Source of the DNA: Pediococcus acidilactici
GTDB taxonomy: Bacteria; Bacillota; Bacilli; Lactobacillales; Lactobacillaceae
NCBI GenBank assembly: GCA_024970065.1
Contig: CP103908.1
Span: forward strand, 434,001 to 498,000
Reading direction: 5' to 3'
Length of the DNA stretch: 64,000 nt
Below are positions 45,970 to 57,980 of the stretch, piece after piece (positions within the stretch are counted from its first letter, which is position 1; each line of letters starts with the position of its first letter). Below the pieces are notes generated by a model that was not told the origin of the DNA, ran no database searches, and saw nothing but the letters and a program-made list of their open reading frames with translations. Both the position numbers and the translations under genes were made by a program.

Positions 45970-47295
45970 ATGGTAATGAAGCAAGGATTTACGCAGAACC
46001 AAACGCAGCAGCAAAAGCAAGTGCAGCGCTTGGCAATGACGCAAACACTACAGCAGTCAATCCAAATGCTGCAATATAACGCCGAAGAACTGCAAAATTT
46101 CTTAAAACAAAAGGAAATGGACAACCCGCTGATCACCGTGGAAATCGCTGCGGAACGACCACTAAGCAAGGTGTCGAAAAATTCCGACACGCACGAGACT
46201 TTTATGAACCAAATTGCTAGTGATACGGAACAGTCGTTATTTGATTACCTATTAGATCAGGTTCATTTAACCATGCGGGACACGCCTTTAAGGAAGTTAG
46301 TACTCTTTTTATTGGATTACGTCGACCAAAACGGTTATTTGCGGATTACGGAGGCCGAAATCAAGCAAAAAACGCAAGCTGATGACATTGCGATTATGGA
46401 TGCGGTCACGCTTTTGCAGCAATTGGATCCGCCCGGAGTTGGCGCACGGACCCTCCAAGAATCGTTAATGCTACAAACTGAAAACGATGAAGGTTCCCCA
46501 GAAATGGCGTACATGATATTAGAAGAATCGTTTGACGATTTAGTAGACCGAAACTGGGAAAAAATCGCCCAACGTTACGACATTACGATGGCAGAAGTAC
46601 AAGAAGTGTTTGACTATGTGCGGACTTTGACCCCCAACCCGGGAGCAGGCTTTGGTAAGCAAGATCGCGGGTATATCACGCCTGACTTGATTTTTAAGTT
46701 GGAAAATGGCGAGCCTCGCCTAATTCAGTCCAAAGCTTCGCGGCCCCGGGTGAGTTTTTCACAAGAGTACTTTGACCAATTGCGCCAAAAGGCTGATACC
46801 GAGGTTAATAGCTACGTGAATGAGAAAAAACGGGAGTACGATTGGATCGCTAAAAGTTTGACTCAACGACAGGACACCATCTTACGAGTGGGCAAGATGA
46901 TTTTTGAACGGCAACGGGATTTCTTCCTACAAAAGAGTAAGGAACTAAGTCCGTTGATGCTACGCGACGTCGCCAATAAGTTACATTTACACGAATCTAC
47001 GGTCTCTCGGGCAGTTAATGGAAAGTATATTGCAACGTCATTTGGCACCTTTGAATTGCGGTCCTTCTTTAGTAACGCCGTTAACCAAACTAGCGACGTC
47101 TCCGCCGATGCGGCCAAACAAAAGATTAAGGCGATTATCGATCAAGAAGATAAGGAAAAGCCCATTTCAGATGCTAAAATCGAAAAACAACTTAAAGCCC
47201 AGGGGGTGGCAATTTCACGGAGAACGGTTGCTAAATATCGGGAAGCCCTGGGAATCCCATCGTCTTCGAAACGAAAACGCTATCTCGAAAAATAA
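45970..47295 (+). CDS. rpoN: RNA polymerase sigma-54 factor
   Basis: A 441-aa sigma-54: a Gln-rich activator-responsive N-terminus (QTQQQKQVQRLAMTQTLQQS), the core-binding domain, a helix-turn-helix (RDVANKLHLHESTVSRAVNG) and the C-terminal RpoN box (SRRTVAKYREALG) that reads the -24 element. In lactobacilli it mainly serves LevR/ManR-type activators of mannose-family PTS operons; none is in view. ATG 45970 with GGAGAAAAA upstream is chosen; the frame upstream runs through the tRNA gene. cggR follows with its own promoter. Confidence 0.95.
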   Translation: MVMKQGFTQNQTQQQKQVQRLAMTQTLQQSIQMLQYNAEELQNFLKQKEMDNPLITVEIAAERPLSKVSKNSDTHETFMNQIASDTEQSLFDYLLDQVHLTMRDTPLRKLVLFLLDYVDQNGYLRITEAEIKQKTQADDIAIMDAVTLLQQLDPPGVGARTLQESLMLQTENDEGSPEMAYMILEESFDDLVDRNWEKIAQRYDITMAEVQEVFDYVRTLTPNPGAGFGKQDRGYITPDLIFKLENGEPRLIQSKASRPRVSFSQEYFDQLRQKADTEVNSYVNEKKREYDWIAKSLTQRQDTILRVGKMIFERQRDFFLQKSKELSPLMLRDVANKLHLHESTVSRAVNGKYIATSFGTFELRSFFSNAVNQTSDVSADAAKQKIKAIIDQEDKEKPISDAKIEKQLKAQGVAISRRTVAKYREALGIPSSSKRKRYLEK

Positions 47296-47330
47296 GCTCA
47301 AAATTAAATGGGATATTTAGGCAGGCATAT

Positions 47331-47359
47331 TTGCAAAATTATGGGGAGCTTGTTATAAT
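47331..47359 (+). promoter_or_regulatory. cggR-gap operon promoter
   Basis: TTGCAA (47331-47336), 17 bases, TATAAT (47354-47359). Confidence 0.85.
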
Positions 47360-47428
47360 TTGATTTGTAAGTGAGGTATGCAACAAGAATTATTTCTTAT
47401 GGTTGTGTGCCATTTATTTTTAAGTTGT

Positions 47429-47466
47429 TGGGTCGTTTTATGACACAGCTGGACAAATAAAGTCCC
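47429..47466 (+). promoter_or_regulatory. Candidate CggR operator
   Basis: Two adjacent half-sites: GGGTC-N6-TGACA (47430-47445) and GGAC-N7-GTCC (47451-47465). The arrangement resembles the tandem CGGGAC-N6-TGTC operator of Bacillus CggR. It lies downstream of the promoter and 16 bp before the cggR start, so autorepression by roadblock is likely. Confidence 0.7.
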
Positions 47467-47480
47467 ATACAGGAGATAAC

Positions 47481-48512
47481 ATGGATGATAATGAAATGGA
47501 TTTATTAGAGTCTGTTGTCCCGGGTTTAATCAGCGAGTTTCTACAGAGATTTGATATTTTGAAATCAATCGACTTGTTGGCTCCAGTTGGTAGGCGTGTT
47601 TTATCCGAACACTTACATCTAAGCGAACGGGTCTTACGGTCCCAGACGGACGTATTAAAGTCGCAAGGGCTGTTGAAGACCTCACCAGCGGGGATGTCAT
47701 TGTCGGACGAAGGGCGTCGGGTTATGAACGGATTGGAACCGGTGGCTAATAGATTCTTGGGCTTAACTAGCCAAGAAAAACAATTAGCGGAACGGTTAAA
47801 TATCGAGCGTTGCTTCATTGTCCGCGGGGATCAAGCGGAGAGCACGGTCGTTTCCAAGCAACTAGGCGTTGTCCTAAATGATGCACTTGCAAAATTATTG
47901 CCGGAGGGTAATAATACTATAGTGGTGATGGGCGGATCGACGATGGCGTCGGTAGCAACGAAGCTCAAACCAGAGCTTTCGCAGCACCGCCAGTTGATTT
48001 TTGTTCCCGGAAGGGGCGGCATTGGTGAGTCAGTTTCTAAGCAGGCTAATTCAGTAGCTGCCACGATGGCAAAGCAGACCGCAGGGGAAGCCAAGTCATT
48101 ATACATTCCGGAACAACTCAGCGAAAGCACATATCACCCGTTATTAAATGAACCAACGGTAAGGCCGGTGTTGGACTTGATTGTTCACGCGGGGGTCGCC
48201 ATCCACGGGATTGGCCGGGCCGACGTGATGGCTCAAAGACGCGGAGTAAATTCCGAGATTAAGAGTTATCTACGAAAGGCACGGGCCGTGGGGGAGGCAT
48301 TCGGTTCTTTCTATAACAAGGAAGGACGAATCTTATACCAGGTTCACCGCATTGGACTCCAATTACAGGACGTCCAGCATTTCAATCATGTATTTGCCGT
48401 GGCCGGTGGTCATGACAAGGCTCAAGCGATTGAGTCATACATGAAAATCGCACCCCATCAGACGATTTTAATTACTGATGAGGGTGCCGCAAACGTGATT
48501 TTAAAAAAGTGA
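47481..48512 (+). CDS. cggR: Central glycolytic genes regulator CggR
   Basis: A 343-aa SorC-family repressor with an N-terminal winged helix (about 15-75) and a C-terminal sugar-phosphate-binding domain (VVMGGSTMASVATKL, FVPGRGGIGESVS, GIGRADVM). It responds to fructose-1,6-bisphosphate and represses the lower glycolytic operon. It stands directly ahead of gap-pgk-tpi-eno. ACAGGAGAT is eight bases before ATG 47481. Confidence 0.94.
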   Translation: MDDNEMDLLESVVPGLISEFLQRFDILKSIDLLAPVGRRVLSEHLHLSERVLRSQTDVLKSQGLLKTSPAGMSLSDEGRRVMNGLEPVANRFLGLTSQEKQLAERLNIERCFIVRGDQAESTVVSKQLGVVLNDALAKLLPEGNNTIVVMGGSTMASVATKLKPELSQHRQLIFVPGRGGIGESVSKQANSVAATMAKQTAGEAKSLYIPEQLSESTYHPLLNEPTVRPVLDLIVHAGVAIHGIGRADVMAQRRGVNSEIKSYLRKARAVGEAFGSFYNKEGRILYQVHRIGLQLQDVQHFNHVFAVAGGHDKAQAIESYMKIAPHQTILITDEGAANVILKK

Positions 48513-48579
48513 GGCCAATTGTGACTGAACTTTTTAAAATAAATTATTTTTTTAGATTCCTAAAGGAGGAAATCTTAGT

Positions 48580-49602
48580 ATGACTGTAAAGATTGGTATT
48601 AATGGTTTTGGACGTATCGGTCGTTTGGCATTCCGTCGTATCCACGAATTGGGTGCAAAGTCAAATGATATCGAAGTAGTTGCTATCAACGATTTGACAA
48701 GTCCTGCATTATTAGCACACTTGCTCAAATATGATTCAACACATGGTACTTTCCCTGGCGAAGTTAGCGCAACAGATGACGCTATCGTTGTTGATGGTAA
48801 GAAGTACCACGTTTACGCAGAACCTCAAGCTCAAAACATTCCTTGGGTCAAGGAAGACGGCGTAGACTTCGTACTTGAATGTACAGGTTTCTACACATCA
48901 AAAGAAAAGTCACAAGCTCACTTAGACGCTGGTGCAAAACGTGTATTGATCTCAGCTCCTGCTGGTTCAGACCTTAAGACAGTTGTTTACAACGTAAACG
49001 ATGACGTTTTAACTGCTGACGACCGCATCGTTTCAGCTGGTTCATGTACAACAAACTGCTTGGCACCAATGGCATACTTCTTGAACAAAGAATTTGGTCT
49101 TGAAGTTGGTACAATGACAACAATCCATGCTTACACAAGTACACAAATGATCCTTGACGGCCCTGTTCGTGGTGGAAACTTCCGTTCTGCACGTGCTGCT
49201 GCAGCTAACACAATTCCTCACTCAACTGGTGCTGCTAAGGCTATCGGCCTTGTTATCCCAGAATTGAACGGTAAATTACAAGGACATGCACAACGTGTTC
49301 CTGTTGTTGACGGTTCATTAACAGAACTTGTTTCAATTCTTGACAAGGATGTTACAGCTGAAGAAGTTAATGCTGCAATCAAGAAGCATACAGAAGGCAA
49401 CGAATCATTTGGTTGGAACGAAGACCAAGTAGTATCAAGCGACATCATTGGTACAACTTACGGTTCAATCTTCGACCCAACACAAACAGAAGTTACAAAG
49501 GCTGGCGACAAGCAATTAGTTAAGACTGTTGCTTGGTACGACAACGAATACGGCTTCACTTGCCAAATGGTACGTACTTTATTGAAATTTGCTACTCTTT
49601 AA
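48580..49602 (+). CDS. gap: Glyceraldehyde-3-phosphate dehydrogenase
   Basis: A 340-aa enzyme with NAD-binding [15 protein letters not shown] and the catalytic Cys in [14 protein letters not shown]; it converts glyceraldehyde-3-phosphate to 1,3-bisphosphoglycerate. AAAGGAGGA precedes ATG 48580. Extreme codon bias points to very high expression. It is the second gene of the cggR operon; a strong hairpin terminator follows before pgk, so expression probably steps down there. An mRNA processing site between cggR and gap is known in Bacillus; here that spacer is only 67 bp and AT-rich. Confidence 0.98.
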   Translation: MTVKIGINGFGRIGRLAFRRIHELGAKSNDIEVVAINDLTSPALLAHLLKYDSTHGTFPGEVSATDDAIVVDGKKYHVYAEPQAQNIPWVKEDGVDFVLECTGFYTSKEKSQAHLDAGAKRVLISAPAGSDLKTVVYNVNDDVLTADDRIVSAGSCTTNCLAPMAYFLNKEFGLEVGTMTTIHAYTSTQMILDGPVRGGNFRSARAAAANTIPHSTGAAKAIGLVIPELNGKLQGHAQRVPVVDGSLTELVSILDKDVTAEEVNAAIKKHTEGNESFGWNEDQVVSSDIIGTTYGSIFDPTQTEVTKAGDKQLVKTVAWYDNEYGFTCQMVRTLLKFATL

Positions 49603-49651
49603 GATTAAATTCTTAAATATTTGTAGATTTCAAACCGTCTAATCGGTCTTG

Positions 49652-49688
49652 GAGACGGAGGGAGGTCACTTCCTCCGTCTCTTTTTTT
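49652..49688 (+). terminator. Terminator between gap and pgk
   Basis: GAGACGGAGG / CCTCCGTCTC, a 10-bp perfect stem with a 10-base loop, then T7. It is a full-strength intrinsic terminator inside the glycolytic gene set. Confidence 0.9.
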
Positions 49689-49730
49689 AAGAAAAAATAA
49701 TTTATTGCTCACTTAAAAGGAGGAATTATC

Positions 49731-50933
49731 TTGGCTAAATTAACAGTTTCAGATTTAGATGTTAAAGGCAAGAAAGTTTTGATGCGCGTTGACTTCAACG
49801 TGCCAGTTAAAAATGGTGTGATCGGTGACGATAACCGTATCGTAGCCGCACTACCAACCATCAAATACATCATTGAAAATGGTGGAAAGGCAATCCTCTT
49901 CTCTCACTTAGGTCGGATCAAGAAGGAAGAAGACAAGAAGGAATTGACTCTTCGTCCAGTTGCACAACGTCTTTCAGACTTGCTTGGCAAACCAGTTACA
50001 TTTGTTCCCGTAACTCGCGGTGCACAATTAGAAGACGCAGTTAACGGTTTGAACGATGGTGACGTATTGTTATTCGAAAACACACGTTTCGAAGACCTTG
50101 ACGGCAAGAAGGAAAGTGGCAACGATCCTGAATTAGGTAAGTACTGGGCATCACTTGGCGACATGTTCGTTAACGATGCATTTGGTACAGCACACCGTTC
50201 ACACGCATCAAACGTTGGGGTTGCTACAGCAATGAAGGCAGAAGGCAAGAAAGTTGCTGCTGGTTTCTTAATGGAAAAGGAAATCAAGTTCTTAGGTGAA
50301 GCTGTTGACGATCCTAAGCACCCATTCGTTGCAATCTTAGGTGGTGCTAAGGTTTCTGACAAGATTGGTGTTATCGACCACTTACTTGACAAAGCTGACA
50401 AAGTTATCATCGGCGGTGGTATGACATACACATTCTACGCTGCAAAAGGCATGAGCATTGGTAACTCCCTTGTTGAAGCTGACAAGATTGACGTTGCTAA
50501 AGAAATCCTTGCTAAGGGTGGCGACAAGATCGTTCTTCCTGTAGACAGTGTTGTTGCTGAAAAATTTGACAACGATGTTCCTCACAAAGTTGTTGAAGGC
50601 GACATTCCTGACGGTTACATGGCCCTTGATATTGGACCTAAGTCAGTTGCTGAATTCAAGGACGTTCTTAAAGACGCTAAGACCGTTGTATGGAACGGAC
50701 CAATGGGTGTATTCGAAATGAGCAACTACGCTAAGGGTACTCTTGAAATTGGTAAGTTCTTAGGAACTCTATCAGACGCAACAACCATCGTTGGTGGTGG
50801 TGACTCAACTGCTGCTGTTAAGCAATTAGGCGTTGGCGACCAATTGACACACATCTCAACTGGTGGTGGCGCATCACTTGAATACCTTGAAGGTAAAGAA
50901 CTTCCAGGTATCGCTGCAATTTCTAACAAATAA
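49731..50933 (+). CDS. pgk: Phosphoglycerate kinase
   Basis: A 400-aa two-domain kinase with VDFNVP at the N-terminal substrate site, SHLGR, and the C-terminal nucleotide site [13 protein letters not shown]. It makes ATP from 1,3-bisphosphoglycerate. The start is TTG 49731 with AAAGGAGGA eight bases upstream. It lies 42 bp after the gap terminator with no obvious new promoter, so it depends on read-through or a promoter I cannot see. Confidence 0.98.
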   Translation: MAKLTVSDLDVKGKKVLMRVDFNVPVKNGVIGDDNRIVAALPTIKYIIENGGKAILFSHLGRIKKEEDKKELTLRPVAQRLSDLLGKPVTFVPVTRGAQLEDAVNGLNDGDVLLFENTRFEDLDGKKESGNDPELGKYWASLGDMFVNDAFGTAHRSHASNVGVATAMKAEGKKVAAGFLMEKEIKFLGEAVDDPKHPFVAILGGAKVSDKIGVIDHLLDKADKVIIGGGMTYTFYAAKGMSIGNSLVEADKIDVAKEILAKGGDKIVLPVDSVVAEKFDNDVPHKVVEGDIPDGYMALDIGPKSVAEFKDVLKDAKTVVWNGPMGVFEMSNYAKGTLEIGKFLGTLSDATTIVGGGDSTAAVKQLGVGDQLTHISTGGGASLEYLEGKELPGIAAISNK

Positions 50934-50972
50934 TTAACTTGAATGGGGTCGGGAATCCATGGGGATTGCTAA

Positions 50973-51798
<826 letters not shown>

Positions 51799-51829
51799 GG
51801 TAACTGCATAAGCAGATTATAAAATGTGA

Positions 51830-53164
<1,335 letters not shown>

Positions 53165-53186
53165 TTCGTTTCGAGTGATCTAAAAG

Positions 53187-53217
53187 AAGGATGGACATTT
53201 TGTCCATCCTTTTTTTA
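53187..53217 (+). terminator. eno terminator
   Basis: AAGGATGGAC / GTCCATCCTT, a 10-bp perfect stem with a five-base loop, then T6. Confidence 0.93.
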
Positions 53218-53294
53218 TTGTTTAAATTGGAATTCACCCGTAAGTATGTTAAATTAATACTAGAACTTATTTAGAATACAAAGGAGGTCATCTT

Positions 53295-53531
53295 GTGTAC
53301 TCACTATTGATGACAATTCTATTGATTCTGTCAGTGGTCATAATCATTGCGGTTATGATGCAACCGGCAAAGACTGATAATGCGATGTCTTCATTGACAG
53401 GTGGGGCTGGTGACCTATTCTCAAAGCAAAAGTCACGTGGATTTGAAGCGTTCATGCAAAGAGTAACGGCAGTCTTGCTTTTCTTGTTTTTTGCTATCAC
53501 CATTGCAATGGTTTACGTATCGGCCCATTAA
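53295..53531 (+). CDS. secG: Protein translocase subunit SecG
   Basis: A 78-aa protein with two membrane segments (about 1-20 and 55-75) and the middle motif MQPAKTDNAMSSLTGGAGDLF, typical of SecG. It assists SecYE and SecA in export. GTG 53295 with AAGGAGG ten bases upstream. It precedes rnr-smpB, the usual Firmicute order, but a terminator intervenes. Confidence 0.94.
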   Translation: MYSLLMTILLILSVVIIIAVMMQPAKTDNAMSSLTGGAGDLFSKQKSRGFEAFMQRVTAVLLFLFFAITIAMVYVSAH

Positions 53532-53603
53532 AAGCGATCGTATCTAACAAAAAAAATTGCATTTAGCGAAGTCCTAAGGCATTTTTGGGACGGATTAGGA
53601 ATG

Positions 53604-53645
53604 GCTAAAGACAAAATCGAGCATGGTTTTGTCTTTAGCTTTTTT
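53604..53645 (+). terminator. secG terminator
   Basis: GCTAAAGACAAAA / TTTTGTCTTTAGC, a 13-bp perfect stem, then T6. Confidence 0.93.
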
Positions 53646-53676
53646 ATTTAATACTATGAATTTATAGAGGTAAGTA

Positions 53677-56028
53677 ATGGAATCAAGTAAACTTCAAGCT
53701 TCAATTATTAATTATTTGGAGCGACGGCCTACACAAAAATTCACCGCGGAAGAATTATTTAAGGGTCTTAGTTTAGAAAAAGCATCCGTATTCAACGAAC
53801 TAGTTAAGGAATTAACTTCGTTGGAACGGTCTCATAAAGTAGAAATTACGGCGGACGACAAGTTTAAAATTGCCCGTCCACAAAACCAATTGCTCGTTCA
53901 CGGAACCTTTCGGGCAAATGACCGCGGTTTTGGTTTTGTAGCGGTAGAAGACGATGAAATCCCTGATATTTATATCAGTGAAGAACACACCGCCTACGCG
54001 CTTAATTTAGATGAAGTCGATGTAAAAATCGTACGCCCTTCTAAAAAAGGGGACGACCGGGGCCCCGAGGGAATTGTTAAGAAAATTACCAAACGGCACC
54101 TTACTCAAGCTGTAGGAGAATTTGAATTCGCTCCAGACCCTGCTCATAACGTGCTCGGACACATTAACTTAAAAGATAAGAAGATGTCCAACTACGAGTT
54201 TGACGTGCTAGAAGGTGGCATTCAACCCGAAGACGGGGCAGTGATTACTGCACAGGTCACCCAATATCCAAAGCCCAACGCTCCTAAATTAATTGCAGGG
54301 ATTGCGGAAAAGACGATTGGGTACCGTGATGATCCAGGAGTAGACATTCTGGAGATTGTTTACCAACACGAATTGCCGACTGAATTTCCAGATGATGTTA
54401 AGGAAGAAATCGCCCAAATCCCAGACCACGTTACCGATGCTGAGAAGCAAGGCCGCGTGGACTTAACTGATGAAGTGGTGGTCACCATCGACGGCGATGA
54501 TTCGAAAGACTTTGACGATGCGGTTGGTTTGCAAAAATTGGATAACGGGAATTTCCGCTTGTTAGTTAATATCGCGGACGTTTCCCACTACGTTAAGGAA
54601 GGCTCCCCACTTGATAAGGAAGCATACCGGCGCAGTACCAGTGTTTATTTGACGGACCGGGTAATCCCAATGTTACCACGGAAGCTTTCTAACGGGATTT
54701 GTTCCTTAAATCCTAACGTGGAACGGCTAGCGATGACTTGTGAAATGGAAATCAGTCCGGATGGCGAAGTGTTAAGCCATAAAATCTACCCAAGCGTCAT
54801 TGAGTCCAACGCTCGGATGACTTATAACGACGTTAACAAAATCTTGGAAGCACGCGATAAGAAAACCATCGAGCGTTACCAAGATTTAGTGCCAATGTTT
54901 GAAATGATGGGCAAGTTGCACAAGTTGCTCTTGAAGCGGCGTAAACAACGCGGAGCCATTGAATTTGACGACAACGAAGCACAAATCATTGTCGACGAAA
55001 ATGGTCACCCAATCGATATTAAGGTTCGGGAGCGGGGAACTTCAGAACGGATGATTGAATCCTTCATGTTGGCGGCTAACGAGACGGTGGCAGAGCATTA
55101 CTACGATGCCCACGTGCCATTCCTATACCGGGTTCATGAAACCCCAGATAGCGAACGGATGTTAACCTTCTTTGAATTCTTATCAACCTTTGGTCACGTG
55201 GTTAAGGGAAGTACTAAGGACCTCAAACCGAAGATGCTGCAAAGCGTTCTTAAGAAAGTTGCGGGAACTCGGGAAGAGGCCATGATTTCGGTCATGCTAT
55301 TACGGAGCATGCGGCAAGCGAAATACGACGCTAGATCATTAGGTCACTTTGGGTTAGCAGCGAAGTACTACACCCACTTTACCTCGCCAATTCGGCGGTA
55401 TCCCGACTTGTTTGTTCACCGACTGATTCGCCACTACGCGGAAGATGGCACTGGAAAAGCTGCCCAAGAAAAGTATGCGGATATTATTCCAGAAATTGCG
55501 GAACATACTTCCCAACTTGAACGGCGGGCAATCGATACGGAACGCGACGTTGACAGCATGAAGAAGGCTGAATACATGGGCGACCACATTGGTGAACAAT
55601 TTAACGCCATGGTTAGTTCCGTAATGAAGTTTGGGCTTTTCGTTGAATTGGAAAACACCGTTGAAGGACTAATTCATATCAGTACCATGAAGGATGATTA
55701 CTACGAGTACGTAGAAAATCAAATGGCGCTAGTGGGCCGTAACACCCACCGAACCTTCCAAATTGGTTTACCAGTAGCGGTGAAGTTGATGCGGGTAGAA
55801 AAGGATCAAGCCGAGGTGGACTTTGAGTTGTTGCATCCGGAAAAAATGCCAACTAGCGAAATTAAGTTACCGCCGCGCCAGTCCTTTAACCGTAATAAGG
55901 GTGGTCAACGGAACGGTAACCGGAATCGCCGGCAAAATGGGCAACGTTCCAATAATTCGAACAACAAACCATTCTACAAAGACAAAAACGTCAAACGCTT
56001 TTCTAAGAATACTTCTCGCAAAAAATAA
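53677..56028 (+). CDS. rnr: Ribonuclease R
   Basis: A 783-aa 3'-5' exoribonuclease: N-terminal helix-turn-helix (about 1-65), cold-shock domains, the RNB catalytic domain with the metal-binding DSKDFDDAVG near 265, an S1 domain (about 625-705) and a basic Gly/Asn/Arg-rich tail. It degrades structured RNA and, with SmpB-tmRNA, non-stop mRNAs. ATG 53677 with AGAGGTAA upstream. smpB follows 15 bp later. Confidence 0.97.
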   Translation: MESSKLQASIINYLERRPTQKFTAEELFKGLSLEKASVFNELVKELTSLERSHKVEITADDKFKIARPQNQLLVHGTFRANDRGFGFVAVEDDEIPDIYISEEHTAYALNLDEVDVKIVRPSKKGDDRGPEGIVKKITKRHLTQAVGEFEFAPDPAHNVLGHINLKDKKMSNYEFDVLEGGIQPEDGAVITAQVTQYPKPNAPKLIAGIAEKTIGYRDDPGVDILEIVYQHELPTEFPDDVKEEIAQIPDHVTDAEKQGRVDLTDEVVVTIDGDDSKDFDDAVGLQKLDNGNFRLLVNIADVSHYVKEGSPLDKEAYRRSTSVYLTDRVIPMLPRKLSNGICSLNPNVERLAMTCEMEISPDGEVLSHKIYPSVIESNARMTYNDVNKILEARDKKTIERYQDLVPMFEMMGKLHKLLLKRRKQRGAIEFDDNEAQIIVDENGHPIDIKVRERGTSERMIESFMLAANETVAEHYYDAHVPFLYRVHETPDSERMLTFFEFLSTFGHVVKGSTKDLKPKMLQSVLKKVAGTREEAMISVMLLRSMRQAKYDARSLGHFGLAAKYYTHFTSPIRRYPDLFVHRLIRHYAEDGTGKAAQEKYADIIPEIAEHTSQLERRAIDTERDVDSMKKAEYMGDHIGEQFNAMVSSVMKFGLFVELENTVEGLIHISTMKDDYYEYVENQMALVGRNTHRTFQIGLPVAVKLMRVEKDQAEVDFELLHPEKMPTSEIKLPPRQSFNRNKGGQRNGNRNRRQNGQRSNNSNNKPFYKDKNVKRFSKNTSRKK

Positions 56029-56043
56029 AGAGGAGGGTTTCGT

Positions 56044-56511
56044 ATGGCTAAAAAACCACAGGTAAAGGATCAAGCTTTAGCCCAAAATAAAAAGGCTCGC
56101 CATGATTATTCCATTTTAAGTACGATGGAAGCGGGAATCGCGTTGACCGGAACGGAAATTAAATCGGTTCGGGAACGCCGAATTACCCTCAGAGACGGGT
56201 TTGTGCAAATTCGCCACGGCGAAGCAATCTTGATGAACGTGCAAATTAGCGAGTATTTGCAAGGTAACCAGTTTAATCACGACCCGTTGCGAAATCGGAA
56301 GCTTTTGTTGCACAAAAAAGAAATTCAAAAGTTACAAGAGGCTAGCCAAAATAAAGGAATCACGATTGTACCTTTAAAAGTTTACCTTAAGCATGGTTTT
56401 GCGAAGGTACTGATCGGGGTTGCTAAAGGGAAGCACGAATACGATAAACGAGAAACTTTGAAAAAACGTGACCAACAACGTGAAATTGAACGCGCGTTGA
56501 AGAACCGTTAA
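56044..56511 (+). CDS. smpB: SsrA-binding protein SmpB
   Basis: A 155-aa trans-translation factor with the OB-fold core ([35 protein letters not shown]) and a basic C-terminal tail ([20 protein letters not shown]) that enters the decoding site. GAGGAGGG precedes ATG 56044. tmRNA (ssrA) is not seen downstream within this window. Confidence 0.97.
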   Translation: MAKKPQVKDQALAQNKKARHDYSILSTMEAGIALTGTEIKSVRERRITLRDGFVQIRHGEAILMNVQISEYLQGNQFNHDPLRNRKLLLHKKEIQKLQEASQNKGITIVPLKVYLKHGFAKVLIGVAKGKHEYDKRETLKKRDQQREIERALKNR

Positions 56512-56551
56512 ACGGGTCGCGCTTGTTGATAAGTTGAATAATAAGAAATAT

Positions 56552-56598
56552 CTGTGGATAACCCACCCATCGAGGGGGATGATCCGCAGCTATTTTTT
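56552..56598 (+). terminator. rnr-smpB terminator
   Basis: CTGTGGAT pairs with ATCCGCAG (one G.T), with an inner CCC.CC / GG.GG pairing; TATTTTTT follows. Confidence 0.85.
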
Positions 56599-56665
56599 GT
56601 TTCCACCATTACTTAACAAGGTGATGAAAAGAAGGGGACAAAAATCCGATAATTTGTGAATTCCA

Positions 56666-56711
56666 ACTAAAAATCGACCATTATGCCTGAATTTGGCATA
56701 GTGGTCGATTG
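56666..56711 (-). terminator. Terminator of the minus-strand GNAT operon
   Basis: AATCGACCATTATGCC and GGCATAGTGGTCGATT form a 16-bp stem with one G.T and a 7-base loop. On the minus strand it is followed by TTTTAG. It lies about 130 bp beyond the GNAT stop. Confidence 0.7.
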
Positions 56712-56844
56712 GGGTTTAAGCGGAAAAAATGACTTTTGACTCCATTAAAGGTAACCCACCAAAACAAATTTCAATTTTGAAAAGGGTTTTTAGTTTTTTT
56801 CCACACTCTTTATTTTCAAAGATTTTAATAATGACTTGCGAAGA

Positions 56845-57405
56845 CTAAGCTTCCTTTTTTAAGTGTTGATAGTGGTGGCCAGAAACGATTTGCCGGTGGT
56901 CAAGTTGGAAACCAATCCGCCGGTAAAGGCGTTCTGCATCGGGATTTAAATCATCAACTAGTAGTCCCACCATTTTTAAATTACGCGCCCTTGCATATTC
57001 GGGAAGGGCGTTGAGCAACTTAGTACCAATTCCGCGGTTTTGAAAATTAGGGTTGACTACTAAGGAATCCAAGTACCATTCGTCATCGTCGGCTTCAGCT
57101 TCTTCATAGATTGGTTGAGGAGCGAGGGCAACCTGGTCAAAATGGTTTTGGAATTCGTCCTTGAGTTTATCTTCGTTGGCGCCGGGGTACCCAAAGGCAA
57201 CTCCCGCCACTTGATTATCTACCTTAGCGACAACCACGTCGGCAGCTTCTTGATACAAGGGACTTTGAAAAGTTGCTACGAATAGTTTAGTAACTTCTTG
57301 AGGATCGTTTTTCAAGTAAAAAGGCAGCTCCATTTCGTCGAGAATGATTTTGAGCAGCTCGACAACCTGGGGCATGTCTTCAGTAGTGGCTTTAGTGATT
57401 TGCAT
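56845..57405 (-). CDS. GNAT family N-acetyltransferase
   Basis: A 186-aa acetyltransferase with the acetyl-CoA binding region LVVNPNFQNRGIGTKLLNAL (motif A, Q/RxxGxG/A as QNRGIG) and NPDAERLYRRIGF near the C-terminus. The substrate cannot be predicted. ATG 57405 with AAGGAGAA is chosen; it overlaps the 3' end of the upstream gene by 14 bp, so translation is coupled with it. The frame's longer N-terminal extension lacks a ribosome site. Confidence 0.85.
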   Translation of the reverse strand: MQITKATTEDMPQVVELLKIILDEMELPFYLKNDPQEVTKLFVATFQSPLYQEAADVVVAKVDNQVAGVAFGYPGANEDKLKDEFQNHFDQVALAPQPIYEEAEADDDEWYLDSLVVNPNFQNRGIGTKLLNALPEYARARNLKMVGLLVDDLNPDAERLYRRIGFQLDHRQIVSGHHYQHLKKEA

Positions 57406-57961
57406 TAGAATTCTCCTTCGAAAAATTATTATAGCCAGCCGTGTCTGACTCAATCTTCCAAGTTCGAACTAGTTTAGGCTCCCGAAGTGGTGGGCGTTTT
57501 TGAATCCAGCGGTCGAGAATCGCCGCTAAACAAATAAACAACGGCGTATTGGATTCAACAAAAACGTTTAACTCAATATACGCACTGCCGTTGATTTGGA
57601 CCCGATTAACTTCAAGGATTTTAGTTAAGCCATGAAAAACCCTAAAGTGGCAGGTAACGGTATCTCCAATAATAATCCAACGAAGGTTATGAACATACAA
57701 AAGCCCGCGAATAAAGCCTACGGGAGTCGTCACCGTTCCCACTTCGTGATTAATTAAAAATAATTGGAACTTTGGTAATAGTCCTACCGCGATTTGCTTA
57801 AGCTCAGCGAGAAGCTGGCCTTGCATATCATAAACGGAAAGGGCATCACGCTTGATGCCCCATTTGCCAACTAAAAGGTACTTGGCATTGTGGTTTTCAT
57901 CGCTAACCGTGGTAGCACCTTTATTTTCTAGCCCTTGACTTTTTAGATAGAATCTCTGCAT
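57392..57961 (-). CDS. LURP-one-related (tubby-like) family protein
   Basis: A 189-aa cytosolic beta-rich protein. KYLLVGKWGIKRDALSVYD near residue 28 followed by LAELKQIAVGLLPKFQLF resembles the LURP-one-related/YxjI (DUF567-like) family, which folds as a tubby-like barrel; its biochemical role in bacteria is unknown. It ends inside the GNAT gene start and lies 19 bp after the HAD phosphatase, so the three minus-strand genes look like one operon. Family assignment is from memory of sequence style. Confidence 0.65.
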   Translation of the reverse strand: MQRFYLKSQGLENKGATTVSDENHNAKYLLVGKWGIKRDALSVYDMQGQLLAELKQIAVGLLPKFQLFLINHEVGTVTTPVGFIRGLLYVHNLRWIIIGDTVTCHFRVFHGLTKILEVNRVQINGSAYIELNVFVESNTPLFICLAAILDRWIQKRPPLREPKLVRTWKIESDTAGYNNFSKENSNANH

Positions 57962-57980
57962 CGGCTTAGCCTCTTTTTAA

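Larger units (their letters stand above)
56512..56844. other. Convergent intergenic region with two terminators
   Basis: No gene is supported in these 333 bases. It contains the smpB terminator on the plus strand (56552-56598), a long hairpin serving the minus strand (56666-56711) and T-rich DNA. I looked for the tmRNA ends (a tRNA-Ala-like acceptor and tag reading frame) and saw none. Confidence 0.7.
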
